DNA of 64,000 nucleotides, taken from Hydractinia symbiolongicarpus (Eukaryota; Cnidaria; Hydrozoa; Anthoathecata; Hydractiniidae). The position numbers and the translations under genes were made by a program. The DNA is taken from the NCBI RefSeq assembly GCF_029227915.1, contig NC_079882.1, forward strand, positions 4,712,001-4,776,000. The letters run 5' to 3'. The notes under the pieces were generated by a model. The model was not told the DNA's origin, made no database searches, and saw only the letters and a program-made list of their open reading frames with translations. Below are positions 34,831-47,800 of this stretch, piece after piece (within the stretch, counting starts at the first letter, position 1; every line of letters begins with the position of its first letter).

Positions 34831-37554
34831 TCATCCAATACAACCACGAGTCTTTTTATCAATATCAACATTACAATGACATATATAATTGTTGGTGCAT
34901 TGAAAGTAATTTGGTAGCAAACGAACGGATGACAAACACAGGTAAATCCCCCATATATATATTACAAATTGCGAAATTTCTTGCAACCAATCACGTTCTC
35001 GATACAATATTCTTAAATCCAATCTGTTAAATCTTGCTTCGATATATGTTATGGCGATAAATGAAAAAAGCAGGAATAAAAGTTGTATTGCTTCTTGCTT
35101 GAAAAAAAAATCCATGTTAATATTTCCAGCATCGTCCGTAAGGTAGTCGTAATCAAAATTAAACAATGCTCTATGTTGTCTGAATGATACCACAAGCATC
35201 GGCACAGTAAATGCAGCTAAAAATAAATATATATTTTCACAAGATAACGATGTTCTCTACTTTTTAACACGACATTTTAAACAAGAATATCCAATTGGCA
35301 TACAACATTAAAATAGAGAAAACATCTAAAAGGATATGATAAAGAAGAAAAATGATACAAATTTGCTACTTCGAAACTGCAATCTTCTAAAATCATGAAA
35401 CCCTCGCTTATTATTCAGTTTATTTTTTAATGATTAAACAAACAACAGTCTGTGAAAATCAGTAAAATCGAACGTTTGTTTTGACAAAAAAGCAAGAAAA
35501 GATACAGAGGCTGGATTTAAAACAAAGTTCTGTATTTACTTGCGTCAAGAAGGCAGTGAATACCTCTAAAAGAATAAATAATTTTGCATATAAAACAAGT
35601 CTCGATGTGCAAAAATTTTTTTAGATGGACAGTGTTGTTTTAAAAAAAATTAAGATATTATTTTTGTTTCAGCTTTCATAAACATTAAAATCCTTATTAG
35701 CTCGACTCTCGTCAAGCCACTAAAGCCTACACCAACAGCCCAATTGGAAGGCCATTTTATTATCTAACACTGCTAAAGAGCTGACTATGTTAACATTATT
35801 TTATCGAATAGTGGCAAAATGTTTTAGTATGATATCGTTTTTAGTTTCTATTTTTTTGGGACTTTAAGTTCTTTAGCACCATATGTAGCTCTCAAATTAA
35901 AAGCAACAAAAGTCTGATAACCTAAAAATACAAGAATTTGCTGATATTTGATTAGCCGATTTTTTAAGCAAGTCTTATTGCTCCCTTCTTATTTTTTAAC
36001 AGACTAGGTATTGATTTATACTACTACGCCGGAAGCACGCGGGAAGTGTAATTTCGATAATATACGAATAAAGTACATACTGATTAATTCATGAACAAAG
36101 TCATTGTTTAATATACAAGATCTAAAATTTCTATAATCTTCATTATAAAACCAATCTTCAAATGTGCCATGATCATCATTTATATCTTTCAATTTAAACA
36201 GTCTTCTCAGGTAATATCCGAGCCAACACTGGAATCGACACGCACGATGCATGATAATGTCTTTGACAGCAATAAGACCAGAAACAATAGCAACGTTGGT
36301 CAAACTTCCAGAAGTCGTTGTCATATACCTTCCAAGTATACCAAATGCTACTTGCGCTACATAAACGAAGTGTGATAACCCATGAACTGTAAAATGTTCT
36401 GTTTTTAAAAATTGACGTGCTCCGTACTCTTGGAAATTTAAAATCAAATCAACCAGCAAAGGATATATCACCAAACGAATGACATATCTCTCATATCTTG
36501 ATGCTTCTGCAAATTTCTTACTTAAATATATTTCTGTAAATCCGATTCCTAACACACCAGATAATATTGGAAAAATAAATCTTTTCGCAATGTTCAGGAA
36601 ACTCATATCGTAATATTTAGAGATATGATAAAAAGATAAAGTAAAGGTTGTAAAAAATAATGCTTCTGTGATTCCAACATCAATATAATAATACCAAATT
36701 GATATAGAGTAGTAATATAATACGCTGTATAGAAGGAGCACCAATAAAAATACTGGTATCATAACCTTTAACATATTCTTTCTCAGTACCACCATGTCTC
36801 GTACAATACAAGATGCCACAAGTACTGCTTTTAATGAGTCAATAAACTAGAAAGGAAAAGCAAACCCACTACGTAGTAATTTTGAAATATACTGTATCTG
36901 TATACACTCTATAAATATATACTCTATACCTTCCTTAATATTTTAGTGTCAAGGAAATGTGTGCTTATATCTAAGATTACCTGAGACAGTAATTCCTATC
37001 CTGTGGTTCTTAAAAGCAAGACTGATAATAATAGTAAAAAAATAATATATTATGATTTTTAAGCAATTTCTAGGATCGATTTACAGCCGAAAGTTCATAA
37101 CACAATATAAGAGTAGAAAATGAAAGGAATTCCGCAAATATCAAAATTCACTCACCGCACATGACACGTTAGTTCCATACAACAAGACTGCTGATTTGTA
37201 ATACGAACATGTTGTATTTTCTTTGCAATTATTTGTAAATGAAATTTTTGAGTATGCAAATGCTATGGTACTCATTAACATGACAACTGGAATTGAACAT
37301 AACACTACCCAAAACACGTGCTTAAACGCTACTCCTAAGATTTCTACACTGCTGTATTCAGATATATCCTTCTTTGAATTACCGAGAAAGAAAAGATAAA
37401 GTCTGTTTCCACTGTGTGTTCTTAGTATAATACTTTCTTTTTCGTACCTGCCCCTTCGAACTATGTCGTGTTTTCCACCAAGCAAAACTGTGGAACTATC
37501 TTTATGATTGCCTTTTTGTACGTTTTCTTCTTCCGTTGCACCTTGCACAGACAT
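34831..37554 (-). CDS. Orphan polytopic membrane protein, paralogue A (516 aa)
   Basis: Three exons: 37554-37156, 36846-36081 and 35216-34831. Introns are GT-AG in phases 0 and 1 (donors GTGAGT and GTATGT; acceptors TTTCTAG and TTTTTAG). The joined frame is open for 517 codons. I see about ten hydrophobic segments: residues 79-101, 158-178, 188-206, 221-241, 254-272, 293-309, 314-331, 390-400, 430-448 and 471-488. The loop after segment 1 carries two glycosylation sequons (N113, N129) and cysteines 110, 116 and 132, so it is probably extracellular. Between segments 7 and 8 is an acidic/aromatic loop (HGTFEDWFYNEDYRNF). The C-terminus is Cys-rich. I do not recognise the family: it lacks GPCR, ion-channel P-loop and transporter signatures. 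It is about 80-97% identical, region by region, to the tandem copy at 44091-47322. Confidence 0.8.
36108..36351 (-). other. Gene-conversion tract, paralogue A side
   Basis: This 244-bp part of exon 2 matches 45127-45370 with a single substitution, silent sites included, whereas adjacent exon sequence on the right differs at roughly one base in five. The tract ends abruptly on both sides. Confidence 0.75.
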
Positions 37555-37610
37555 TCTCTCGTTTCAAACTTATGCTACCTATAACCTTTGCCCAAATAAA
37601 AAGCAGTAGA

Positions 37611-37620
37611 TTTATAAAAA
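37611..37620 (-). promoter_or_regulatory. Candidate TATA box for paralogue A
   Basis: The minus strand reads TTTTTATAAA, about 57 bp upstream of the ATG at 37554. This spacing fits a start with a short leader of 25-30 nt. Confidence 0.4.
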
Positions 37621-40600
37621 TAAATCTATCGTTTAGGTTTCTAACAATCTCAAATTGCTAATGTTTTTAAACCAAACATCGGCGTTTATTGAAATACATT
37701 CACGTGTTTACAGCATGCTATCTTCTCCACACATCCCCTTGGAATGAAATTACATGTATTTCTCGTATATCATCTACCAATCTACTATGGAGCGTATAAT
37801 AACACAGTTAGCCAATTTTATTTCTAATTGAAGTAATCTACTTAAAAAGTCATACTTAATTTTATATACGGAAGTCTGCATGCAATGAAACGTGAACTCG
37901 TGATGTTAGAACCAAGGTGCGTAAGGAAGGACCCAGTTCCCTAAAGGAGGACAGAGGGCCCATTAGATGAAGGATTTAGGACCCAAGGGAGAAGATTCAT
38001 GACAAAGCAGACTGATGGCGAAACCAGAGTTTAAAGGAAGGCAAGACAACTTGTGTATTTGGACATCACGCATGATTTTAATTGGTTGGCATATAGTTGT
38101 TTAGGTTGCGAATTTCAAAAGGTAACTCATGTACTGCTTTTGTATAATAAAGAAATACATAAATTGAAATTTCTTAAAAAGCTCTCAAGTATTTCTAACC
38201 AGAATATTTAGTCGGTATAGGTCCTGAAGAGTGTACCTAGCTATTTCAAGGAAGTAAATTTAATTATTTTCAGTGTAAGGGATGTTCCGCAGCTAGATGC
38301 ACACATTCTAGAATCTGGATTAATGATAATAGGAGATGAAGAAGCAAAATATTGAAAATATTAAGTAAGAAGGAAAGCTTTACTTGTGCTATGTTTCACG
38401 CTCAGCCCGTGAAACCTTTCAGACAAAAGCATGGCCTGTCGTTGGTAATAAATATTTCCACGAATGTATTTTTTCAGAATTGGGGGCTAATCAATGTGAG
38501 AGTATTAACTCATTTTCTTGATATGGTTTTAAGTAGGACTCCATTTCCCTGTTCAAAAATCAATTTGTTAGTAGCCCTTTAATGAAAAAGGATATTTAAA
38601 TAAAACAACAAAAAAATAGGTTGGTATGACAGAAATCATCATTCAGACTTAAGGGCACTAGTTCATAACAAAGTGACCAATAAATACGTGGGTATTATAA
38701 ATACCAAAAAGTATAAACGACATTGTGAAAGGGTTCAGAGTTACTTAGGTAAGATAAAATTTTGGGTAAGCATTCTATAATATCAAGGAGTGACGAGTAA
38801 AACAAACAGAAACAAACAGACTCCAAGAAACAAACAGAAATAAACAGAAATCCGTTTCCAAGATTTATAATCTTCAGCAAGTGTACTACTTTTCCATTCA
38901 GACTTTTTAAATTACTACCAAACATTCATGTTTGACCCTTGGCCTCCAGGATTTGACAAATTATTCGATTTATTCTTTTTTATTTAGACTGTTATGAAGT
39001 AGCAGGATAGAGAAAGACTGCTTCTCGTTTGTTTGTATTTCGTAGTGAACAACGTCTGAACGAATGTTCCTCATTTTGATCATTTGATTTGTTGATACAC
39101 CAACATGTATAGAGCTTTTGTCGCCATTTTGTTCTTACCTTCTATCACCTGACTTTGTTGATGTAATTAAAGCCATATTTTGAAGCTGTGGTAATAGAAA
39201 CGAAAGAGATAACAACTGCCTTTTATTTATCAGCTTGTGTTCAATTTTTTTATTATACAGTCCTTAAAGCTGCACAGACACAATGAAGGTCAATTAAACA
39301 GCAAATTAGTATCCCATCACATGCAAGGAGAATGTTACTTTGATCACACTTTAAGCAAAACAGACTCAGATGAGAGCAAGACTAGCGTGTGATTTCATTG
39401 TTATCAATACAGAGTTTTAAATAAACACGAATGGTTGTAAAATAAGACTATTTTTTTTTACCTTCTGGATAAAAGATAAAAGTGGGTGCAGTTATAATAA
39501 TAACAACAAGAAGCTTAACGGCGTGAAAGCACAAACTTAACAACAATAAAAAATCAGGCTAGTTTGGAGATCGTTCCTTTGTCAACATTAGTTAAAGTTA
39601 GATTTGGAGACCAAGTCGATTAGGCGTTCTTCCGCGAAGCGAAAAAACCCTCGTATTTTAGTGCGTTTAAGACCATGTTTATACGTTGCTGTTCAAGATC
39701 ACGTCAAAGCCAATTTCGTACTGGATAGGGTGTTTGTTCACGCGGATCCGAGCCTATTCGATAGACGAAACGAAATGATTTCGCTCAAATGTTGAGAGAT
39801 TGTGTGAGCAGCAGATTTGAATCAAATGACCACTATGCAAACAAACTTTAATGTGTTAACGTACTTGAAATAACTTACTACCTTCTAAAATAGTCTTTCT
39901 ACTTACCTCGTATACGCTGTATATCGGAATGATTTCTCTTGGCGACGTGTAAACAAAACCTAAGGGAGTGATAGTGGCGCACACGTCAACTAAAATCAGC
40001 AACGTCATCCCAGGACTTCATGGCCTATTTATAGCTAGAAAAATTACTTTTAAATAAGTCAATAAGTATAGCGCATTGTTAAGGAAGGACATGGAAACTA
40101 GGATCTAAAAGCTCATAAGATTTGTAGATAAAATGATTCTCGTCTTCAGAGCTTTTTTAAACAAACTATATCAAAGGGCTATGAGAAGAGAATAGGATAA
40201 AAAGATAGGGAGCTCAATCGATAAAGCACTCAAGTCCGGCCGTTGTGTAGCTGGGGAAAAATTTCAGACATTTGTTACCTCACATGGAAACTTGCTAGAA
40301 CATGCTAGAACAACCGTTCTTTCTAGAAACAAAGGATTAAACCACAGGAAATAGAAATCAATAATAGAAATTTGAACACAGTTAAAAATAAGATGGTGTT
40401 AATTATATCCAAGTTCATTTGCGTTAAATTTATCTAGCGACTAATAAGGTAATTGATAGGAACTTAATCCGATAATTGTTAAATTGCAAGTAAATATCAG
40501 AGTCAAATTATAAACGAACATAAGAAAATGTAGCTAACCTTTCCGTTCTTTGGTTTTTTGTCCAGTTAGAGCTCAAAAGAAGTCGTATTAAAGCGTGCCA

Positions 40601-42315
40601 ATGCGTGAAAAAAACTGACTGTCCAAGAGGGTTTGACCACGCCCTCAATATAATTCTGATCAATAAAAAATTCCAGCAACAGGCATATGTTAATGTAGTG
40701 TGAAATTTGTGGTTAAATGCACGAGTTTCCAAGTATGCTTAAAGACATAAACCTAACCAAGCGCGTTAAAAAAATCGAATAACAATTAAATGTAGAAACC
40801 AAAAGCTCACTCTGCTCACACAGCGTGGTCTAAAAAAAATCATCTGTTATGGGTGATTAAGGACACAACACATTCTCCGAACTTTAAGGAATATATCTTT
40901 ATGTAACTTATTTTCGTAGTAATCGAGGCAAGATACACATGCGCTTGATAGCGCATGCCTAAACAGAACTTTCCACCCATTTTTACTCACAAGTCAATTC
41001 TATTCGTACGGGTTAGATGACCCGTCCACCCTCCCCTATAAATTGAGGAAATTACTCAAAAAGTGATATTATGACTGGCTGAGTGACATAGAATGTTATA
41101 CTTATCTATACGGTTTTTTCCGGAGAAATAGACGAAGTCAATCCCCTTTGGCTCGGGATAACCGGAAGTTTTTATCCTGGAATCGGTATAAGACTCAAAT
41201 GTGTAATCTCGGCAAAGTAAAGACTTAAAAAAACGTACAGGAGCTAGGAATAATTGTGGTATTATTAAGAAGTATAGACGAAAAGTCTGTACGAAAATTG
41301 TTGTTGTTCTAACCTGAGTTGTTGTTGTAATTATACTAGTGCAGTGTAAAACACGTGGGTAGGCGACCCGCCAGCGGGCTGTACAAAAAATTCTGAATGT
41401 ATGCATTTATCATATGCGAGATTTTTCGAGTGCTAAATATTCAAACACCCGAAATTTCGGGAAAATTTCTTCTGCGAAATTGTGTACCTGAAAACTTTCG
41501 CGGTTACCAATTTTCGCGAAGAAAGCCTTATTTTGCATTTCGCGGTTTTGGCAAAAAAGGGTCAAAAGGGTGATTGCACACGCTTTTCCATCGGACCAAG
41601 CGTACGCGTGAGTTGATTGAGATAATGCTTTATTTTATGAGGTTAATTAACTCCATCATTCTTCGCCACTCATTTAAAAAATGGTAGACGTTTGAAGTGA
41701 GTCAAGATTTCAGTCCCTCCACCGCTGGTGGGACCGCCTTCAGGCGCTCGATAATATTGAGTATGTTATTAAGTACATAATATTGAGTAATTGTAAATTG
41801 TAAATACGTACGAATACCGAAGATGACTCCGCTCACTAAATTTTATTTCTCCAATAGCGTCCTAAGTCTTTGGGAGATTACGAACACAATAAGGCTCTTA
41901 TTTTTGGTTGAACAAAGTGAATAAGAAAATAATCTGCTAATGTATATGATGTGATACATAGCTTTGTTATTGAAATTCAATTTTGCTTCAAATGATTTGC
42001 AAAGAATCTTTAATATGATTTTTGAAAGAATACAATAATCTATTTTATCAGCCTAAGCATTGTGGGCCAAATTTCCGTCGGCCCTGTGTTCATTTATTGT
42101 TCACCAATGTGTATTTTTGTACCCATACTGCTTTTTTTGCTTCATGTATCCAGGCTTCTTAAATGACTATACTCCGTAACATCTCTCTCACAGCTCTTTG
42201 CAACTTTTCTCTCGCTTCTTGTATACGCAATTTTCAACTTATTAATGCTTATGTCAATTTTCTTAACTTCATACAAATCTTAATTATCATTTTTTTTAAG
42301 GTTTTAAGCTACACT
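37621..42315. other. Intergenic region between the two membrane-protein genes
   Basis: No exon is supported. ORFs at 39604-39795, 40508-40732 and 41056-41406 lack domains and splice context. A CCCGAAATTTCGGG palindrome near 41451 and several TTTCGCG motifs near 41490-41560 may be a decayed foldback element. Confidence 0.45.
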
Positions 42316-42316
42316 T

Positions 42317-43000
42317 AACCCTATTCGGTCCGGGGTGGGGGGCGGATTCCGCCCCCTTTGACGGCTTTTTTTTAATAACTCCAGATTGCTTTCTTATATG
42401 GCTATGATACTTACTGAGTTTCAACATTTATCTATTGCTAAATTTTTAGGTCCCATACCATTCAGAGGCTTTGATATTGGCCATTACTCGAAACTACCCC
42501 TAAAATCTCTATGAAATCCCTATAATGGGGAAAATATAATAACTCCTGTTAGGATTATCCTTAGAATTTGAAACTTGCAACACAACTTTGTTTCGTCAAG
42601 AAGAATCATTTTGAATCATTTTGACACGTGACTAATCCGATTTCCCGATTTTGTCGAATTTTACCCGAAAATCGGGAAAACATGGATTTTCGGTCAATTT
42701 TTGGCAATTTTTTTATTCGATCCATGTAAAAACCGGAAGATATGTTAAAAACATTTTATTTAGCTTTTAGAAACTTCAAACAGAATGTAAAAATTCGCTC
42801 TAGAACAAAAGTAATTATATTTTAAGCAGATAGTGGCATTTTTAACAATTTTCAAGCTTCTGATAACGTCACAGAAAATGTGCTGAGGCAAGCAAAAATT
42901 TATTGCCGCCATTTTGTTCCTTTTATGACGTACTATAAGTGTGCCAAGTTTGATTCAATTTGAACAATCCTATGAAAAGTTATTGAGGGGGGGGGGGGCG
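42317..43000 (+). mobile_element. Repeat family X, copy 1 (CCCTATTCGGTC end)
   Basis: It starts ACCCTATTCGGTCCGGGG followed by the palindrome GGGGGCGGATTCCGCCCCC and ends with CCTATGAAAAGTTATTGA and a G-run. The interior (AAAATCGGGAAAACATGG, AACGTCACAGAAAATGTGCTGA, TTATTGCCGCCATTTTG) reappears inverted at 57058-57450 and, more diverged, at 46150-46500. It is non-coding, about 0.68 kb, and probably a non-autonomous DNA transposon. It has landed in or beside a Helitron, whose 3' remnant follows immediately. Confidence 0.6.
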
Positions 43001-43004
43001 AAAT

Positions 43005-43286
43005 ATATGATCCTATACATTTTCTTAATCAGCTATTTAAAATCTATATGATGAAGGAAACTGGTATAAAAATTTCTAAAGAAAAATGTTTTGTATTGTA
43101 GGTGGATTATTTGAAAGTATATATCTCCGCAACTGCTCCTCACAATATATGCTATGGGTTAAGAATTCTAAGGATAATTTTTAAGTATATAAACGGGACA
43201 CTGTTGACCACATCCAAATTTAAATATGGCTCCTTTCTATTTTTCCCCCTTCCTAGGTCAATTTTTCCACGGGATTTATTGACTAG
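43005..43286 (+). mobile_element. Helitron 3' portion
   Basis: It contains GATCCTATACATTTTCTTAATCAGC and related blocks of the left-edge units and ends AATTTTTCCACGGGATTTATTGA plus CTAG (43283-43286) and T. The 5' part was displaced or deleted by the family X copy to its left. Confidence 0.6.
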
Positions 43287-44067
43287 TATTATAATAGAAA
43301 CGAGGGTCAAATTTCGAAGATTGTAAATTGTAGCTTTACCTATAAACTTGTTAGTGAAATCACTTGTCAACATTTTCTTGTCAATAGTTATCCAATTATT
43401 ATTTAGTTCAACAATCTTAGCGCGATTTTTTTGACATGCCTATAAATTGATTTTTTTTTTTTTTTTTTAGTAAAATTTATCACTTTTTTCAAAAAATCTT
43501 ATGGCCTTTCTTTAAACTGCCGCTAAGTATAGCTACGACAACGTATTTTTTATTAAATAACTGCTACAGTAAACTCTTGTTAATTCGGACCTCTGTTAAG
43601 TAGGATGCCCGTAGTAGCACCCTCTTACCTGGTCCCTTCAGCTTGCTAACCCTTTTAATAAAAAAAAATCGCTTAATCGGACCCTGAATAAGTAGGACGT
43701 TCGCTATGTGGTGGAAATATTCAAATCACCGCGATTTCTTGTTGATTTAGAAAAACTTGATAGTCAGCTGATAAAACCAAAAAAAGAAGACGGTACAAAG
43801 TTTCTGGAAATTTCAAATTGACCAACTAGTTATTGTTGTAAAAAAATTTGCACAATTTTATTTTCACAAAAACTCGTTTCATTGAAGTCGATTAACTGTT
43901 GAGTTTATTTCGTGGGCCTATTTATTTGTCGGTCAATGTTTGCATAGGCAATTTTCATCACTTTCTAACATTCTTTAGGTTAAATGAATATTGCATTAAA
44001 AGAGTGGCTAATACACATTCACAGAATAATATAAAACAATAATTATACTTATATTTACTAATTTTTG
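43287..44067. other. Intergenic AT-rich sequence
   Basis: Nothing recognised apart from a T-run near 43450. Confidence 0.4.
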
Positions 44068-44073
44068 TTTATT
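44068..44073 (-). promoter_or_regulatory. Polyadenylation signal of paralogue B
   Basis: AATAAA on the minus strand begins about 18 nt after the stop codon of the 44091-47322 gene, implying a very short 3' UTR. Confidence 0.55.
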
Positions 44074-44090
44074 TAGGAAACTTTTTTTCG

Positions 44091-47000
44091 TCAAGCGTCA
44101 CAGCCGTGTAGTTTTCTGTTGATATTGACATTACAATGGCATATGTCGTTGCTGCTGCATTGAAAATAATTTGGTAATAAACGAACAGATGACAGACATA
44201 AATAGACTCCCCAAATGTAAATTACAAATTGCGAACTTTCTTGCAACCAGCTATGATTTCGATAAAGTATTCTCAAATCCAATCTGTTAAATCTTGCTTC
44301 GATATATGTTACAGCGATAAATGACAAAAACAGGAATAAAAGTTGTATTGCTTCTTGCTTGACAAAAAAATCCATGTTAATGTTCCCTGCATCGTCTGCA
44401 AGGTAGTCATAATCAAAATTAAACAATGTTCTATGTTGTCTGAATGATACCACAAGGACTGGAACTGTAAACGCAGCTACAAAATAAAATATCACAAATC
44501 TTAATTTATAAAACTAAAAATCAATAACATAAGCGATACAGATGACCTACACCATCATTTTGATCATATCCTGTGTCAAAACCTAAATCTTGTTATAGCC
44601 AGATATACACATATTGGCTCTTTTCTGGCATACAAGATGTATGCCAAGCTGCATACTAGTAATAAATGGCTTTAGACATGCTGTTAAACACCACATTTTA
44701 AGTACACATAAGTGGGAACTTGAACTTGCAACATTATGATCACAAGCATGATCTCTTTCCAATGCTGTCTAATTTATGCAGGTAAATTATTTAACAGGCA
44801 GGAAAAAAACTCCTGGTGGTAAACAGCTAGATTCGTCATGCCAGCTACTAAAAATGGAATGAGCATTTTTATGACCGCGCCAGCTTGAATGAGTAGGATG
44901 AATTTTCGTGCAGCACACATTCTGAATACGCGATTAATATGTATACAAGATTTCAGCACCGCCCAGGAGGGGAAAAGGGCACATAAAGGCGAGGTTCATT
45001 TTATTTTAGCTAACCAACCTAGCGTAGCTATGGCAACATAGAATGTATTTAGCAAGTAATGATGTAAGCGCACAGTGTTTACAAGTTAAAAATACTTACT
45101 GACTAATTCACATACAAAGTCATTGCTTAATATACAAGATCTAAAATTTCTATAATCTTCATTATAAAACCAATCTTCAAATGTGCCATGATCATCATTT
45201 ATATCTTTTAATTTAAACAGTCTTCTCAGGTAATATCCGAGCCAACACTGGAATCGACACGCACGATGCATGATAATGTCTTTGACAGCAATAAGACCAG
45301 AAACAATAGCAACGTTGGTCAAACTTCCAGAAGTCGTTGTCATATACCTTCCAAGTATACCAAATGCTACCTGGGCACCATAAATAAAATGTGCCAATCC
45401 TTGAACAGTAAATCCTTCCGTTTTCATAAGTTGACGTGCTCCATACTCCTGAAAATTTAAAATGATGTCCACCAGCAAAGGATATACCACTAAACGGATA
45501 GCGTAACGTTCATATCCTGATGATTCAACAAACTTTTTACTCAAATATATTTCTGTAAACCCAACTCCAAGAACTCCAGATAACATTGGAACGATAAACC
45601 TTTTTATTAGGTTTAAGAAACTCATATCATGATATTTAGAGATGCGATAAAATGATAGAGTAAAGGTTGTAAAAAATAATGTTTCTGTGATTCCAACATC
45701 AATATAATAATACCAAATTGAGATGGAGTAGTTGTATAGTAATATATAGGCCAGAAACACTAACAAGAATGTTGGTAACATAATCTTTAAAATGTTACTT
45801 TTTAACACCACTGTTTCTCTAACAATACACGATGCAAAGACTGTTGCCTTTAAAGAGTCGATAAGCTGAAATATGGAGAAAAAAACATACAACATCGGAA
45901 TGCTTTAAGAATAATTAGTGTTATTTTAAAGAATTAATTGATTACTTTAGGATAAAGAGGACATCTGATTAAAAAGGTTCGCTAATTTTTTTTGAATTTG
46001 CGAAAGTATGACCGTCAAGGAAATAGGATTGATTGCTGCAATACTCCAATATAATTTATATTTTTCCTAAGGTTAATAAATTATTATGTACAATTTTCTG
46101 TGATTTGTACAAAAAGTCAGCGTTAGCCTGAATATACTGGAATATTTCGGCCTATAAATCTAAGCAGGGGTGGATTGCGCCCCCCTGCTTAACTTGTAAT
46201 AGACTGTTGTAGCATGTCATAAAAAGAAAGAAAAACAGCAGTAATTTGTGCTTATGTCAGCGCTTTTCTGTGATATCATAAGTAACCACTGTCTGCTTAA
46301 AATCCAATTACTTTGACTCTCGGACGAAGTTTTTCTTATGTTTGAAGTTTACAGTTTGACTAATAATTAAAAGTTCTCTAACATATCTTTCGGTTTTTAC
46401 ATAATTTGTACGCCTAAAAAATGCCCAAAAGCCCATTTTGCTTGATTTTCAGGTAAAATCCGAAAAAATCGGAAAATCAGGTTAATCACTTGCCAAAGAA
46501 TTATAAAACTAGCCGTCACCTGTGAAAGAATCCACGGGATGCCCGTCCTTTTTATATCGCATTTCGTGTTTCCGTGACACGATGTTTTTCCCGTGAACAG
46601 AAAGACGAAATCCGGCTGTTGTAGAGATGATTCCTCTCGATAAAATAGACTATGTTGTTAGATACAAGTTCTAAGCATAATGCAAAATAAGATTATATTT
46701 TATCGATTATGAGGATCTCATACAAAATTTTACGGGTTATTTGGAGTTAAAAGAAAAATTTGGGGAGATTCCGCCCATTACCAGTATTAACCTGAATTGA
46801 ATTTTCGCGTAAATATTCACTTTTAGCTTTTCTCAAATGTTACGGTTTGAACTTTGCCTTAGATTTGATGAAATACGCAAAAAGAAAACACAACAGCAAA
46901 AGTTTGCAAACATTTATTGAAATACTTACTGCGCATGACACGTTAGTTCCATACAACAAGACTGCTGATTTATAATACGAACATGTTGTATTTTCTTTGC

Positions 47001-47322
47001 AATTATTTGTAAATGAAATTCTTGAGTATGCAAATGCTATGGTACTCATTAACATGACAACTGGAATAGAACATAACACTACCCAAAACACGTGTTTACA
47101 TGCCACTCCTAAGATTTCTACACTGCTGTATTCAGATATATCCTTCTTTGAATTACCGAGAAAGAAAAGATAAAGTCTGTTTCCACTAGGTGTTCTTAGT
47201 ATAACACTTTCTTTTTCGTACCTTCCTTTCTGCTTTATGTCATCCTCCCTACCAAGCAAAAGTGTAGAGGTATCCTTATAATTGTTGGTATGTCTCTCCT
47301 CTGTCGCATCTTGAACAGACAT
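44091..47322 (-). CDS. Orphan polytopic membrane protein, paralogue B (514 aa)
   Basis: Exons are 47322-46930, 45865-45100 and 44476-44091, with donors GTAAGT at both introns and acceptors TTTCAG and TTTGTAG. Exons 2 and 3 have exactly the lengths of paralogue A (766 and 386 nt), the same phases (0 and 1) and the same order of hydrophobic segments. Exon 1 is two codons shorter, with the difference in the variable cytoplasmic N-terminus. The KENTT and TNVSC sequons and the Cys-rich extracellular loop are conserved. Intron 1 (1064 nt) is longer than in A because it took up a family X copy and a Helitron. Function is unknown, as for A. Both genes are intact, so both may be expressed. Confidence 0.8.
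45127..45370 (-). other. Gene-conversion tract, paralogue B side
   Basis: This is the partner of 36108-36351, with one difference in 244 bp (TTTAATTT versus TTCAATTT). It covers the last part of exon 2, including the TTTSGSLTNVAIVSG segment and the acidic loop. Confidence 0.75.
46150..46500 (-). mobile_element. Repeat family X, diverged copy in intron
   Basis: It is inverted relative to 42317-43000. It begins CAGGGGTGGATTGCGCCCCCCTG and continues with GTCATAAAAAGAAAGAAAAACAGCAG, CAGCGCTTTTCTGTGATATCAT and AAAATCCGAAAAAATCGG. It lies in intron 1 of paralogue B and is clearly older than the other two copies. Confidence 0.5.
46509..46640 (-). mobile_element. Helitron, minus orientation, in intron
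   Basis: On the minus strand: GGAAACACGAAATGCGATAT, AAAAAGGACGGGCATCCCGTGG, a hairpin remnant, TGACGG and CTAG ending at 46509, then T. GAAACACGAAATGCGATAT is shared with the 55.7-kb fragment, marking a subfamily distinct from the 7.3- and 19.0-kb copies. Confidence 0.55.
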
Positions 47323-47699
47323 CTTATTATGAAACCGCTTAGAATTTTCTCTGTTTTTAATATTGGTTTCATGTATTTAGTACTTTGACATATTTTTATA
47401 TTCCAACTGTATTGTGTATGTATTTATTTGTAAAAATAGTATTATGGGTTATTCAAAACATATAATCTCCTCCTTAGATGTTTTCAGGATGCGAGCTAAT
47501 GTTTTCCTTTGAAAACATCTTTTGCGGAAAGTCTAATTAGGTCTTGCTTATTCAGCTTTCGCTTAAGCTCGTGACTAATTGATCTGTAGCGCTTAAAAAG
47601 AAATCAAAATTATATTGGAATGTTTAACAACTTTCGATTTAAAAGAGATTTTTTTTAGTATTTCGCCAGCCTTAATGTTATGTTTCCCTTTTACACTAG

Positions 47700-47800
47700 C
47701 TAGTGAGGACTCGTGGAAAATCCACGGGTTCGCCCGTCTTTTTCAAACTACGCTACTTGGGTACCATTTTAGGCGGCAGACAGGCGTAAACACGACTTTT
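47700..47800 (-). mobile_element. Helitron 3' end, minus orientation
   Basis: On the minus strand: AAAATGGTACCC, a GTAGCGTAG block, AAAAAGACGGGCGAA, the hairpin CCCGTGGATTTTCCACG, AGTCCTCA and CTAG at 47703-47700. It is related to the subfamily at 7.3 and 19.0 kb. Confidence 0.55.

Noticed and set aside
36169-36375. Plus-strand ORF opposite exon 2 of the membrane protein (and its twin at 45266-45460)
   Set aside because: It is antisense to a well-supported exon, and its conservation follows from the gene-conversion tract.
39604-39795. 63-codon ORF with near-normal amino-acid composition
   Set aside because: It has no ATG start, no splice sites and no recognisable similarity; it may be a decayed fragment but I cannot support it.
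44774-44959. Minus-strand 61-codon ORF between exons 2 and 3 of paralogue B
   Set aside because: It lies in an intron with no counterpart in paralogue A and no domain.
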